From the NCBI RefSeq assembly GCF_000019965.1, contig NC_010571.1:2179001-2243000 (forward strand): a stretch of DNA of 64,000 nucleotides, written 5' to 3'. This stretch comes from Opitutus terrae PB90-1 (lineage in GTDB: Bacteria > Verrucomicrobiota > Verrucomicrobiia > Opitutales > Opitutaceae). The notes beneath the pieces were generated by a model, which had not been told where the DNA came from, made no database searches, and was given only the letters and a program-made list of their open reading frames with translations. Below, piece by piece: positions 34,792 through 44,300 of this stretch (the stretch's first letter is position 1; the number at the start of each line of letters is the position of its first letter). Position numbers and translations under genes: made by a program.

Positions 34792-35892
34792 ATGGCGGAC
34801 GCGACGGGCTCAGGTTTTTCGTCGACGGCGGACGGGGTTGCGACACGTTCGCGAACGATGCTGCTCATCTGCCAAGCCGGCTTCGAACCGCTGCTCACGC
34901 GTGAACTCACGGAGTTGCACGGGCAGACAATGGCTGAGCGAGGCCCGGGCTGGATTCGCGCTTCGGTGAGTCCGGTCGCGCGCGTCGCCGAGGGCGATCG
35001 CGCCTGGGCGGCGGGGAGCACGCTCGCCTTTCCGCACCTCACGCTGAGCGGCGAGGTCGAACTGAAAGGCGATTCGGTGAACGCGCTCGCCCAGCACATC
35101 GCCGAGTGGTTTCTCACGTCGCTGCACGGCGAGCGGATCGAAGCGGCGTGGCCGAGCGTCTGGGCCGGGCCGCAGGAACTCGTTGGGCTGGGCCGGCGGA
35201 TTTCGGCGGTCGAAAAGGCGTGGGGCGAAATTCTGAAGAAAAAGCTTTCGCGGGTTGCGAAGCTCGCGACGCCGGAACTGCCTCGCGGCATCGGCGCGAG
35301 CCGGGGGCTGTTCGTGTGGTTTGCCGACTTCGGTCGCGTGTTCGTCGCGCGCGAAGGGTGGCGGCACGGCCAGCGCCGGATGGCCGACGATCCGCTGGCC
35401 CCGTCGCGTAGTTATCTGAAAGTGGAGGAGGCTTACGGCGTCCTAGGAGGCGAGCCCACCCGTGGCGAAACCGTCTGCGATCTCGGCGCGGCGCCGGGCG
35501 GGTGGAGCTACAGCGCGGCGAAACGCGGCGCCCGCGTGATCGCGGTGGACAACGGACCGCTGAAAGGCGGCGCGCTCGATCATCCGCTCATCGAGCATCG
35601 GCGTGAGGATGCGTTCCGGTTCGCGCCCGTCGGCGACGAGGTTTTCGACTGGCTGTTCTGCGATCTGGTGGAAGAGCCGCATCACGTCCTGCAGGACCTC
35701 GTGGCGCCGTGGCTTGAGCGCGGCTGGTGCCGCCACGTGGTCGTGAATCTGAAGTTTGGCCGCGTCGATCCCGTGCGGCTGCTGGGCGAGTTGCAGACGA
35801 CGGGATCGGTCTTTCGGCGTCACGGCGACGCTTTTCTGATTCGGCATCTCTACCACGACCGCGAGGAATTCACCGTGGTCGGAACGATCTGA
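34792..35892 (+). CDS. rlmM: RlmM-like 23S rRNA 2'-O-methyltransferase
   Basis: This 366-residue protein has an N-terminal THUMP-like RNA-binding part (MLLICQAGFEPLLTRELTEL) and a C-terminal RrmJ/FtsJ fold: CDLGAAPGGWSYSAAKRG near residue 225 is the SAM motif, followed by VIAVDNG and DWLFCDLVEEP (the catalytic Asp). RlmM methylates C2498 of 23S rRNA in E. coli. The final K of the K-D-K-E tetrad lies in VVVNLKFGRVD. It precedes another RNA methyltransferase by 10 bp, so the two are likely co-transcribed. Confidence 0.85.
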   Translation: MADATGSGFSSTADGVATRSRTMLLICQAGFEPLLTRELTELHGQTMAERGPGWIRASVSPVARVAEGDRAWAAGSTLAFPHLTLSGEVELKGDSVNALAQHIAEWFLTSLHGERIEAAWPSVWAGPQELVGLGRRISAVEKAWGEILKKKLSRVAKLATPELPRGIGASRGLFVWFADFGRVFVAREGWRHGQRRMADDPLAPSRSYLKVEEAYGVLGGEPTRGETVCDLGAAPGGWSYSAAKRGARVIAVDNGPLKGGALDHPLIEHRREDAFRFAPVGDEVFDWLFCDLVEEPHHVLQDLVAPWLERGWCRHVVVNLKFGRVDPVRLLGELQTTGSVFRRHGDAFLIRHLYHDREEFTVVGTI

Positions 35893-35902
35893 GGCGTGCG
35901 TT

Positions 35903-36682
35903 TTGCCGTGGGATTCGTTTGATGGCGGCGTGAAGCCCAAAGAACTCACGATCTGCGGACTGGCGGCGGTGCGGGCGCAATTCGCGGCCGATCCCGGCGC
36001 GATCAAACGGCTTTACTTCGACTATGCGACCGGCCGCCGGATCGGCGTGATCTGCCGCACCCTCGCGCAACGGAAGAAAATCTACCGCTGTGTCGAACCG
36101 GCCGAACTCGAGAAAGTCGGGGGCACCCTTCACCACGGCGGAATCGTCGCGGTTGTCGAGGCGCCCGAAATGCGCGAACCGGCGGCGGCCGACCTGACCG
36201 CGTGGGTGAAGCGCTGCGAGCCGCTGTTGGTGCTGGATCGGATCGGCAACGCGCACAACCTCGGCGCGATCGCGCGCACCGCGGCATTTTTCGGACTGCC
36301 TCGGCTGATCCTGCCGCGTGATCCGGCTGCAGCACAGCCGAGCGAAGCGGCGTACCGCGTGGCGGAGGGCGGCATGACGCACCTCGAACTCGCGCGGGTG
36401 GACGATCTGCCGGCGTTTCTCCGCAGTCTGGTGGCCGCCGGCTATGACGTGATCGGCGCCGCGACGCGCGGAGGATTGCCCCAGGCGCAGTCGCACACCG
36501 GAAAACCGATCGCGCTGGTGCTGGGCAACGAAGAACACGGGCTGTCCGCGGAGGTCGCCGCCGCATGCACCCGGCTCGTGACGATCCCGGGCAGCGGGAA
36601 GGTCGAGTCGCTCAACGTTTCCGTCGCGGGCGCGGTGTTGATTTGGGAATTGCTGGTGCGCGCTCCGCGCGGCACGCGCTGA
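35903..36682 (+). CDS. SpoU/TrmH-family RNA 2'-O-ribose methyltransferase
   Basis: This 259-residue protein from a TTG at 35903; a GTG at 35930 (VKPKELTICGLAAV) is about as likely. An N-terminal RNA-binding part like RlmB's is followed by the SPOUT knot domain: LLVLDRIGNAHNLGAIARTA (motif 1, N-x-G-x-x-R), ALVLGNEEHGLS (motif 2) and IPGSGKVESLNVSVAGAVLI (motif 3, S-L-N-V). These are the three SpoU motifs. The target (23S rRNA or tRNA) cannot be assigned. It follows the RlmM-like gene closely. Confidence 0.9.
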   Translation: MPWDSFDGGVKPKELTICGLAAVRAQFAADPGAIKRLYFDYATGRRIGVICRTLAQRKKIYRCVEPAELEKVGGTLHHGGIVAVVEAPEMREPAAADLTAWVKRCEPLLVLDRIGNAHNLGAIARTAAFFGLPRLILPRDPAAAQPSEAAYRVAEGGMTHLELARVDDLPAFLRSLVAAGYDVIGAATRGGLPQAQSHTGKPIALVLGNEEHGLSAEVAAACTRLVTIPGSGKVESLNVSVAGAVLIWELLVRAPRGTR

Positions 36683-36730
36683 GACGGTTCACAGGACCAC
36701 GCGTGTGTACAGGTCGACGACGCCTGGCGC

Positions 36731-37609
36731 CTACCTGGCGATGCTGCGATCGACGATGGTGTAGCGGTTCCCCAGGAACTCCCGTCGCTCGTGCGCGACA
36801 ATCCGATCGATCGCCGTCCGGACGCGCTCTCCGAGCGCCGGCGTCTCGTGGGCCGGCGCTGCGACGGGAGCCTCGGGGAACGACACTCGGCTTGATTCAG
36901 CGCGGGGTAGATCCCGGCCCAACTGATCCGCACCCGCCGCCAGCAGCGCGGGGATGACTGCGGACATCGCGCCGCTATTGGTGGCTGCGCTCAACCGCGT
37001 TCGCCACACCCGCACCGGCTCAACGTCGGCCAGCGAGTCGGCGCGATATGCCGAGACAATAACGAAGTAGCGCGGGTCGCGCGCGTAGTCCAAAGCGTCG
37101 CGGTGACTGGGCAGGTTTGAAATCGGCACCGCCGTGCCCACATAGCGCTTGGCCACGAGGGTTCTTTCGATGTCCTGGACCAGCCGCTGCGGTGCCACGA
37201 GGGAAAGCCGGGCTTTGAGATTCGGCGCCAGTTCGGACGGTGGCGCGATCTCGTGCGAATCGCGCCGAATCATGCCCCAGTGATAGACGAGCACCAGCAC
37301 CGGCGTCGAACCGTCCGCCGCGGGCACGAAGCCGCGAGCATCGAGTGCGGCTTGCAGCGCGGCCGCGACCTGCGCGGGATTCGGCGGTCGCTCGCCCGCG
37401 ACGGGATCGCCCGCCTCAGCACCCCCGCCGTCAATGGCTAGGTAGGGCAGCCCCCGGCTCGATTCGTCGGCGGTCGCTTGGACCGGACGTTCACTGACCA
37501 CGATCATGTCCAGTTTACGATGCGGCGCGGCGGAAGCGGAGCTGACGCCGAAGAAAGCGAGGGAAACGAAAAGCCCGCCTGTGAGAAAAACGCGCGGATG
37601 AACGTTCAT
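36731..37609 (-). CDS. Exported protein of unknown function
   Basis: This 292-residue protein starts MNVHPRVFLTGGLFVSLAFF and is cleaved near SSASA (residue ~27), so it is periplasmic or secreted. The mature part has KLDMIVVSERPVQ, VLVLVYHWGMIRRDSHEI and RYFVIVSAYRADSL; the strands suggest an alpha/beta fold, but I recognise no family. A stretch of ~100 extra in-frame codons upstream is low-complexity and rejected. It sits alone between a convergent RNA methyltransferase and the end of the Tat-exported dehydrogenase gene. Confidence 0.7.
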   Translation of the reverse strand: MNVHPRVFLTGGLFVSLAFFGVSSASAAPHRKLDMIVVSERPVQATADESSRGLPYLAIDGGGAEAGDPVAGERPPNPAQVAAALQAALDARGFVPAADGSTPVLVLVYHWGMIRRDSHEIAPPSELAPNLKARLSLVAPQRLVQDIERTLVAKRYVGTAVPISNLPSHRDALDYARDPRYFVIVSAYRADSLADVEPVRVWRTRLSAATNSGAMSAVIPALLAAGADQLGRDLPRAESSRVSFPEAPVAAPAHETPALGERVRTAIDRIVAHERREFLGNRYTIVDRSIAR

Positions 37610-37926
37610 GGGATTTTTTTGGGGGGGTTGGGCGAAACGCCGCAAGGAGTCGTAGACGCGTGGCGATTGACGAAGTAACGCGAGCGAAGCGGGACGAATC
37701 AGCCCGCGCTCACGAGCGACACCGCCAGCTCGAAGGTTGTGCCGGGCGCTGATCGGCGCGAGCACCGAGCCGGTGGTGCAGGGATTCGCGGGAGCGCCGA
37801 ACTGCGCAGGAAAGCCGCGAGCCGCTTGCGCAGGAGGGATCGCATTCCTCGCGTGAGCTAAGGCGTGTTGAGGGCACCGCGCTCCACCTGGCTTCCGCCA
37901 GACAGACGAGGTTCGCTGCACCCGGT
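37610..37926. other. Intergenic stretch before the Tat-exported dehydrogenase stop
   Basis: This is 317 bases without a recognisable gene, between the unknown exported protein's start and the end of the next minus-strand gene. It should hold the former's promoter. A run of G/A-rich sequence (GGGATTTTTTTGGGGGGG on the plus strand, at about 37610) lies directly before that start; nothing else stands out. Confidence 0.4.
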
Positions 37927-39276
37927 TTAGGCGAAGTTGAAGTCGTAGGGCTTCCGCATTTCGCGCACGAGATAGGTGTTCGCTTCAGCGGCGTGCTCGC
38001 CCACGAATTTCTCCTGCTGGTAATCCCACGTCAGCGCGCGGCCGGTGCGCAGCGAGATCGCGCCGAGGTGGCACATCGTGGCGGAGCGGTGACCGGTCTC
38101 CACATCGCAGATGGGCCGGGCGCGCGAGCGCAGGCAGTCGACGAAGTTCTGCCAGTGATCATCGCTCCGATAGAGCCGCTCGGCGTTCTCGGGGAGAGGA
38201 GTCTTGAGCAGGTCGGGATCGCTCGCAGTGATTTGTTTCCGGTTCACCCAGATCCAGCCGTTGCTGCCGACGAACCGGATGCCGTTGCGCTGGCCGTCCT
38301 TGTTGATCACGTCGCCATAGATGCTGTCGTCCTTCGTCGTGCGGATGTTCAGCTTCACGCCATTCTCGTAGGTGTAGCGGACCTCGTAGTCCGAGTAGGC
38401 GGTGTAGCCGCCGGGAATCGGCTGCGTGAGCCGGGTGGACTCGACGCGCGTCGGCGCGATGAGGCCCACGGCCCAGTAGGCGATGTCGTTGTGGTGCGCG
38501 CCCCAGTCGGTCATCGTGCCGCCGGAGTATTCATACCAGAACCGGAACGTCCCATGGCAACGCTGCGGCACGTAGTCGACCGCGGGAGCCTGGCCTTGCC
38601 AGAAATCCCAGTTGAGCCCGGCGGGCACGGACGCGGAGTCGAACGGCCCTTCGTGCAAGCCGGCCGGCAGCCAGACGTTGGCCTCCTGCAGCTGACCGAT
38701 GCGGCCGTTGCGCACGAGTTCGCACGCGAGCCGGAAACGCGGCGAGCTGCGCTGCTGCGTGCCGGTCTGCAAAACGACGCCGGCGTCGCGCACCGCCTGC
38801 ACGACGTGGCGGCCTTCGCCGATCGTGAGCGTGAGCGGCTTCTCAGCGTAGACGTCCTTGCCGGCTTTCGCGGCGGCGACGTTGATCAACGTGTGCCAGT
38901 GGTCGGGGGTGACGTTGATCACCGCATCGATGTCCGAGCGTTCGAGCACGCGACGAAAATCGCCATAGCCTTCCGGCGTGGCGGACTCGGTGCGGAACTT
39001 CTCGACCGCCTCCCGCACGTGGTTCGCGTCGACATCACACACCGCGACGATGTCGCCATGATTCGAGGCGTTGGCGCCGTCGATCCTGCCCATGCCGCCG
39101 CAACCGATGAGCGCGAGCCGCGGCCGGTCGTTGGGGCCGAGCCGACGGCGCTGGGCCGCGCTCGGCGCGTGCTGACAGCTCACATACCAAAGGGGCAGGC
39201 CGGTCGCGGCAGCGACGGTGGCGCAGCGTTTGAGAAAAGCGCGGCGGGAGATATTAAACAGAGCGGGGGAGGGCAT
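37927..39276 (-). CDS. Tat-exported Gfo/Idh/MocA family oxidoreductase
   Basis: This 449-residue protein begins with a twin-arginine signal (ISRRAFLKRC, then a hydrophobic run to ~residue 30), so the folded, NAD(P)-loaded enzyme is exported. RLALIGCGGMGRIDG is the dinucleotide motif; GKDVYAEKPLTLTIGEG carries the catalytic Lys; GGTMTDWGAHHNDIAYW is the active-site D/H motif. Exported relatives are abundant in Planctomycetota and Verrucomicrobiota and are linked with sugar or glycoside oxidation. It is divergent from the XylR-like regulator gene. Confidence 0.93.
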   Translation of the reverse strand: MPSPALFNISRRAFLKRCATVAAATGLPLWYVSCQHAPSAAQRRRLGPNDRPRLALIGCGGMGRIDGANASNHGDIVAVCDVDANHVREAVEKFRTESATPEGYGDFRRVLERSDIDAVINVTPDHWHTLINVAAAKAGKDVYAEKPLTLTIGEGRHVVQAVRDAGVVLQTGTQQRSSPRFRLACELVRNGRIGQLQEANVWLPAGLHEGPFDSASVPAGLNWDFWQGQAPAVDYVPQRCHGTFRFWYEYSGGTMTDWGAHHNDIAYWAVGLIAPTRVESTRLTQPIPGGYTAYSDYEVRYTYENGVKLNIRTTKDDSIYGDVINKDGQRNGIRFVGSNGWIWVNRKQITASDPDLLKTPLPENAERLYRSDDHWQNFVDCLRSRARPICDVETGHRSATMCHLGAISLRTGRALTWDYQQEKFVGEHAAEANTYLVREMRKPYDFNFA

Positions 39277-39591
39277 CGCAGGATGGAGTATAGGAGCCGG
39301 GAGGAGCAGGCGCGACCGCCGGAAACTTCGTGGGGCGTCCGGGCGGGCCTGACGGACGGTCGCGCGTTCGGTTGCGCCTGCAGCCTAACGGGCGAAAACG
39401 GCAAAAGAACCCATTTCCCGGGTCAAAGCGACGTGATTTAACGCTTCATCAGCAATTTTTTTTGAGATTTTTTCTCCTCTGGGAATCCCACTTTCGGCAC
39501 TGATTTAGGGCCCGGCGCGTGAAGGAACGGCGGAAATGCTGGTGTTTTTCCCCACGCCGCCGACTTGGGACGGCGTCAAACTCCGAACCCC
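39277..39591. promoter_or_regulatory. Divergent promoter region between the Tat-dehydrogenase and XylR-like genes
   Basis: This 315-bp region becomes AT-rich at 39430-39480 (runs of T at 39456-39473, within an otherwise GC-rich window) and contains the small palindrome TGGGA-a-TCCCA at 39480-39490. It should carry promoters for both genes and probably binding sites of the regulator itself. No clear sigma-70 -35/-10 pair was found on either strand. Confidence 0.45.
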
Positions 39592-40929
39592 ATGACCTTC
39601 ACTCCGCAGCTCCGTGCTCAAGCTGGGGAGGGAGCCCGCAAGGCGCCGAATCGCTTGCGTGGTGATCTTCTGCCAGCGCCCGCGGCTCGACCGCGTTCCA
39701 GCGCGGAGCGGTTTGGCGTGACCGGTCTCGACCGACTCAGCCTCGCCCCGGCCCGCGCGGAATCGAAGCCTCACGTGTTGCTCGTGTTCAAGACGCGTTA
39801 CGAGGATGCCGCGGGGATGTTGCGCGGCGTGACCCATTACGAACGCGCGAGCAACTCGTGGGTGGCCTATCTCGATGACGAGGGTCGCGCGGAAATCGAC
39901 CCGCGCTGGGTGCGCAGCAAGCGCTGGTGCGGAGTCATCAGCCGGCACACCACGCCGACGCTGGCGCGCACCTGCAGCGAGCTCGGCATCCCGCTCGTCG
40001 ATCTCAGTGACGCGCCGCCGATGCCGCACGTCTCGAAAATCCGCGCGGACAACGCCGCGCTGGGGCAGATGGGCGCGGAATATTTTCTGGAACGTGGCTA
40101 CCGGCATTTCGCGTTCTGCGGGTATCGGGATCTGGGCTGGTCGCAGGAGCGGCGCACCGGATTTGTGGAGGCACTGGGACTCGCCGGACACCCCTGCGAG
40201 CTGTTCGAAGTGGAGCGTCCGAGCGATCTCGCGCCGTTTTGGGAAGGAGCGGAGGCCGATGCCTTGACGCTCTGGGTGCGCGGCTTGCCGCCGCGCGTGG
40301 CAGTGATGGCGTGCAGCGATCTCTGTGCGTTCCAGGTGATGCGCGCAGCCGAAGCGGCGGGCGTGCTGGTACCCGAGCAGATGGGCGTGTTGGGCGCGAA
40401 CAATGATCCGATGCGTTGTGAATTGGCGAACCCGCCGATCTCCAGCGTGGCGGCGAACAGTTTCCAAGCGGGCTATCAGGCGGCGCAGCACCTCGACGAG
40501 CTCATGGCGGGCCGTGCGAGCGGCGTGATCGACGTGCGGATCGAGCCATTGGGCGTCGTCACGCGCAAGTCGACGGATGTCGTGGCCGTCAGCGATGCGG
40601 TCGTCTCCCATGCGCTCAGTTACATCCGCGAGCACGCCTGCAAGGGCGTCTCGGTCGACGACGTGCTCAGACAGGTGCTGGTGTCGCGCAGCAAGCTGGA
40701 GAGCCGCTTCCGTCGTCACGTCGGTCGTTCCCCCCAGGCGGAGATTCGCCGCGTGCAGGTGATGCGCATCATCCAACTCTTGCTCGAGACGGATCTGCCG
40801 CTGGCAGAGATCGCCGAGCTCACCGGTTTCGTTCACGTCGAATACATGTGTGTCCTGTTCAAGCGGTTCACGGGCGAATCGCCGGGCCGTTATCGCCGGA
40901 AACACCGAACCGAGCCGATCGCCGTCTAG
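39592..40929 (+). CDS. XylR-like AraC-family transcriptional regulator
   Basis: This 445-residue DNA-binding protein has a periplasmic-binding-protein-like sensor half (residues ~60-335; VLLVFKTRYEDAAGMLRGVT, RADNAALGQMGAEYFLERG, VMACSDLCAFQVMRAA, VLGANNDPMRCELANPPISS) that would bind a sugar. The C-terminal AraC helix-turn-helix pair is at ~340-435 (VDDVLRQVLVSRSKLESRFR, LPLAEIAELTGFVHVEYMC). This LacI-sensor/AraC-output order is that of E. coli XylR. It probably senses a pentose or other sugar and controls the divergent exported dehydrogenase and perhaps the TonB receptor downstream. The N-terminal ~58 residues are an unusual extension. Confidence 0.9.
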   Translation: MTFTPQLRAQAGEGARKAPNRLRGDLLPAPAARPRSSAERFGVTGLDRLSLAPARAESKPHVLLVFKTRYEDAAGMLRGVTHYERASNSWVAYLDDEGRAEIDPRWVRSKRWCGVISRHTTPTLARTCSELGIPLVDLSDAPPMPHVSKIRADNAALGQMGAEYFLERGYRHFAFCGYRDLGWSQERRTGFVEALGLAGHPCELFEVERPSDLAPFWEGAEADALTLWVRGLPPRVAVMACSDLCAFQVMRAAEAAGVLVPEQMGVLGANNDPMRCELANPPISSVAANSFQAGYQAAQHLDELMAGRASGVIDVRIEPLGVVTRKSTDVVAVSDAVVSHALSYIREHACKGVSVDDVLRQVLVSRSKLESRFRRHVGRSPQAEIRRVQVMRIIQLLLETDLPLAEIAELTGFVHVEYMCVLFKRFTGESPGRYRRKHRTEPIAV

Positions 40930-41332
40930 AGGCTAGCCGCAATCGGGGTTTTTCGAAGCGGTTCGACGGGCCGAGTGGACCGTCGCGGTTCCGCGGCGGC
41001 GGGACCGGCCTACCTCGGCGTCACTTCTTTGGGTAGTCTCGGTAATATCCCCGCCGGCAAAGGATGCTCACCACGCACTGGTTTCGGGGCGTCGCACGCC
41101 GTCTGACGCATGCTGCGCTTGGCGGGCACAGGGGTGAAACGGCGGCCGGACGGGGTGACTGCCCCAGGGCCGAGGGTGAACAGCGAATACAGCTTAAAAC
41201 GATAACGACCGAACTCATTTAAACGGCCCCCGCCTTTTCGCTATACTCCAAATGCTATTGGTCGGACGTCGGTCCGGTCGTGGCAACCGGCTCGATGAAC
41301 CGGACCTCAGCTCACCTAACACCCCAATGATA
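40930..41332. other. Intergenic leader before the TonB-dependent receptor
   Basis: This is 403 bases after the regulator stop, with no coding signal. The left part is GC-rich and unstructured by eye, without an obvious terminator. The right part (41190-41260) is AT-rich and holds the best promoter candidate, given separately. The leader beyond it is ~80 nt. Confidence 0.45.
41219..41247 (+). promoter_or_regulatory. Candidate sigma-70 promoter of the TonB-dependent receptor gene
   Basis: TATACT at 41242-41247 differs from the -10 consensus at one position; TTAAAC at 41219-41224 (spacing 17) is a weak -35. Transcription would start near 41254, giving an ~80-nt leader to the ATG at 41333. Confidence 0.35.
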
Positions 41333-44300
41333 ATGAATCGCTCAATCGAGCGGGCGCTTGGCCTGGCCGCGGCGTCCGCGTTTTGCTTATTCGCTTCGCC
41401 GTTTCTCGCGGCGCAGACCGCCGCGCCGACAGGTGCGGAAATCGATCCGGCGGACGAACAGCCGATCGTGCTCTCGCCGTTCGTCGTCGACGCGTCCGAA
41501 GATCAGGGCAGTTACCAGGCCAATTCGACGCTCGCCGGTTCTCGCGTGCGCACCGACCTGAAGGATCTCCCCTCGGCAATTTCGGTCGTGACGAAGGAAT
41601 TCCTCCGCGACACCGGTGCGAAGAATAGTGCCGACCTGCTGGTGTATACGCCCAGCACGGAAGTGGGCGGCATCCGCGGCAATTACTCGGGCGTGGCGGG
41701 GAGCGCCGTGTATCAGGAAAACACCGTCACGTCGGCGACCCGCGTACGCGGTTTGGATTCGGCCGATAATACGCGCGACTATTTCCTCACGGACATTCCG
41801 TGGGATGGCTTCAACATCGGTCGCGTCGATCTGCAACGCGGCCCGAACTCGATCCTCTTCGGCGTCGGCAGTCCGGCGGGCATCATCAATGGCAGTGTCA
41901 ACGATGCGACGTTCAAGACGGCCCACCAGTTGGAGAACCGGCTGGACGAGTGGGGTTCGGTCCGGACCTCGATCGATCTGAATCAGGTGTTGATCTCGAA
42001 GGTCCTCGCCGTCCGCTTTGCGGGGCTGCAGGACAACGCGAAGTTCCAGCAAGAGCCGGCCTACAACGATGCCACGCGGCTGTTCGGCGCACTGCGGTTC
42101 GAACCCAAGTTGATGGAGGTGCTCGATGGCCACACCTCGATCCGGGCGAAGTACGAATACGGCAAGGTGCGCGCGAACAATCCGCGCTCCACTCCGCCGG
42201 TGGACGAGATCAGCTACTGGTTCAATTCCGGACCGCAAGCGCGGCTGGGAAACAATCTCGGCTACAACAAGCTCGTCATCGACCAATTCAGCCTGATTAA
42301 CCCGAATCCGTCGGGCGTTCCACTTCCGGGCGGCACGGGTAGCTATCTGGCGGCCCGCACCTACGAACTCGGCGGCTGGGCGGAGGGCCGGCAATACTGG
42401 GCGAACATCACCAACTACTACGAGGCGACGCCCGCCAGCATCAACAGCGTGGCCAACCCGCCGCAGCCGAGTGCGACGCCCTTTTACACGATCACGGCGC
42501 AAGCTCAGACGGGCTCGGGCATTGCCGATGCGAACGGCAACCGGGTGCGAGGCGCGCAGGGTTACCGGCCCGTCGGCATCCCGCCGATGAGCCAGTATGC
42601 GGCGAACGTGGGCCTGAATGTCGGCACGACCGGCACGGGCACCGGCACCTATCCGTGGCTCACGGTGCCCGGCGGGATTTTCTGGGCGGATGAAGTCATC
42701 ACGGATCCCAGCATCTTCGATTTCTATACCCACCTGCTCGACGGGCCGAACAAGCGGGAGTGGCAGGACTGGAACGCGATGAACGTCGCGATCGACCAGA
42801 GCTTCTTCAACGACCGGTTGGCTTTCCAGGCAGCGTTCGATCACCAGGATTACGAGGAGGGCGCGCATCGCTGGATGACGGGCTCGAACTACGCGATCAC
42901 AGTCGACGTCAACGTTCGCTATGCGAACGGCGCATTGAACCCCAACGCGGGCCGGCCGATGGTGACCAACGGTTCCGGCGCGCCGAGCCTCAACTACCAG
43001 CAGAACACCGTGCGGGATGCCGTCCGGCTGACCACCACCGGCGATCTGCGCGCCGAGGATTTCCTCGACAAGGGTTCGCGGCTCGAGCGGATCCTGGGCA
43101 AGCATGTCTTCACCGGCTTGTACGAGCGGAACACGGTCGTGCAGCGGAACATGAACTGGTCGGATTTCGCCGTCACACCCGAGTGGTCGATCTATAACAA
43201 CTCGTCGCTGCTGAATGCCGCGAATGGGTTGGGGTCGGGACGCCAGTTCGAATGGGCCGCGTATGTGGGACCGAGTTTGGCGAGCGCATCGTCGGCATCG
43301 GGTGCGAACCTGACCAACCTCAACTACGTCATTCGTCCGCCGAAGAACCAAAACGTCATCAACTTCGATTCTCACTGGAATCGGCCGACGGATCCGGCCG
43401 CCACCGGCTATGTGGATCCCTCGGCTCCTTTCCCGACGCGTCCGGCGGCCGACTATACCGGCACCACGCCCACGGTCTCGGACGGGTTCTACATCGAGAA
43501 CAACGGCACCCAGAACAATGCCGGCGCCTACAACCAGTCCCAGAATCCGGCCAACTACATCGGCTGGCAGTCGCAGCCCGCGACGTGGATGTTCTCGGAC
43601 GACCCGCAGGATTTCCCGAATCTCGTGCAGTCGGCGAGCCGCACGCGCTACCGCAACCTTTCCCGCGGCATCACGTGGCAGGGGCGGATGTTCGACGGCA
43701 CGCTGGTGCCGACGTTTGGCTGGCGCAAGGACGTCATCACGAACTACCAGACCAATGCGGTCACCGACCAGAATACCGGGTTCACCAGTCTGGAATTCCC
43801 GGACAACTTCGCCTCCCGCACCGATGTGAAGGGGGAGAGCAAATCCTGGGGTGCGGTGTATCACCTACCCAAATTCATCACGAATCGTCTGCCGGGCGAC
43901 ACCCAGATCAGCCTGTTCTATAATCGTTCCAGAAACTTCCGGGCCGACGCCACCCGCCTGAGTCTGTCCGGCATCCCGGTTCCGAACGCGAGCGGCGACA
44001 CCAAGGAATTCGGCGTTTCGATCACGACGCTCAACGACAAGCTGACGCTGCGGGTCAACCGTTTCCGGACGAAGGTGGCCAACGCCACCCTGGGCACGAC
44101 CAGCGGCAACTCGATCGGCGGTCTCGGCAACAACGCGTACTTCATCGCGGACGGTTCTATCTGGGGCTACGGTTGGGCGACGCAGATGCAGGATTTCCTC
44201 GCTGGTCACCCCGCGAGTTCCGGCTACGGCGACTATGCCGGCAACGACGGGCTCCCCCGCAATACGCCGGAGGAGATCGCCGCCTATGACGCCTATAACC

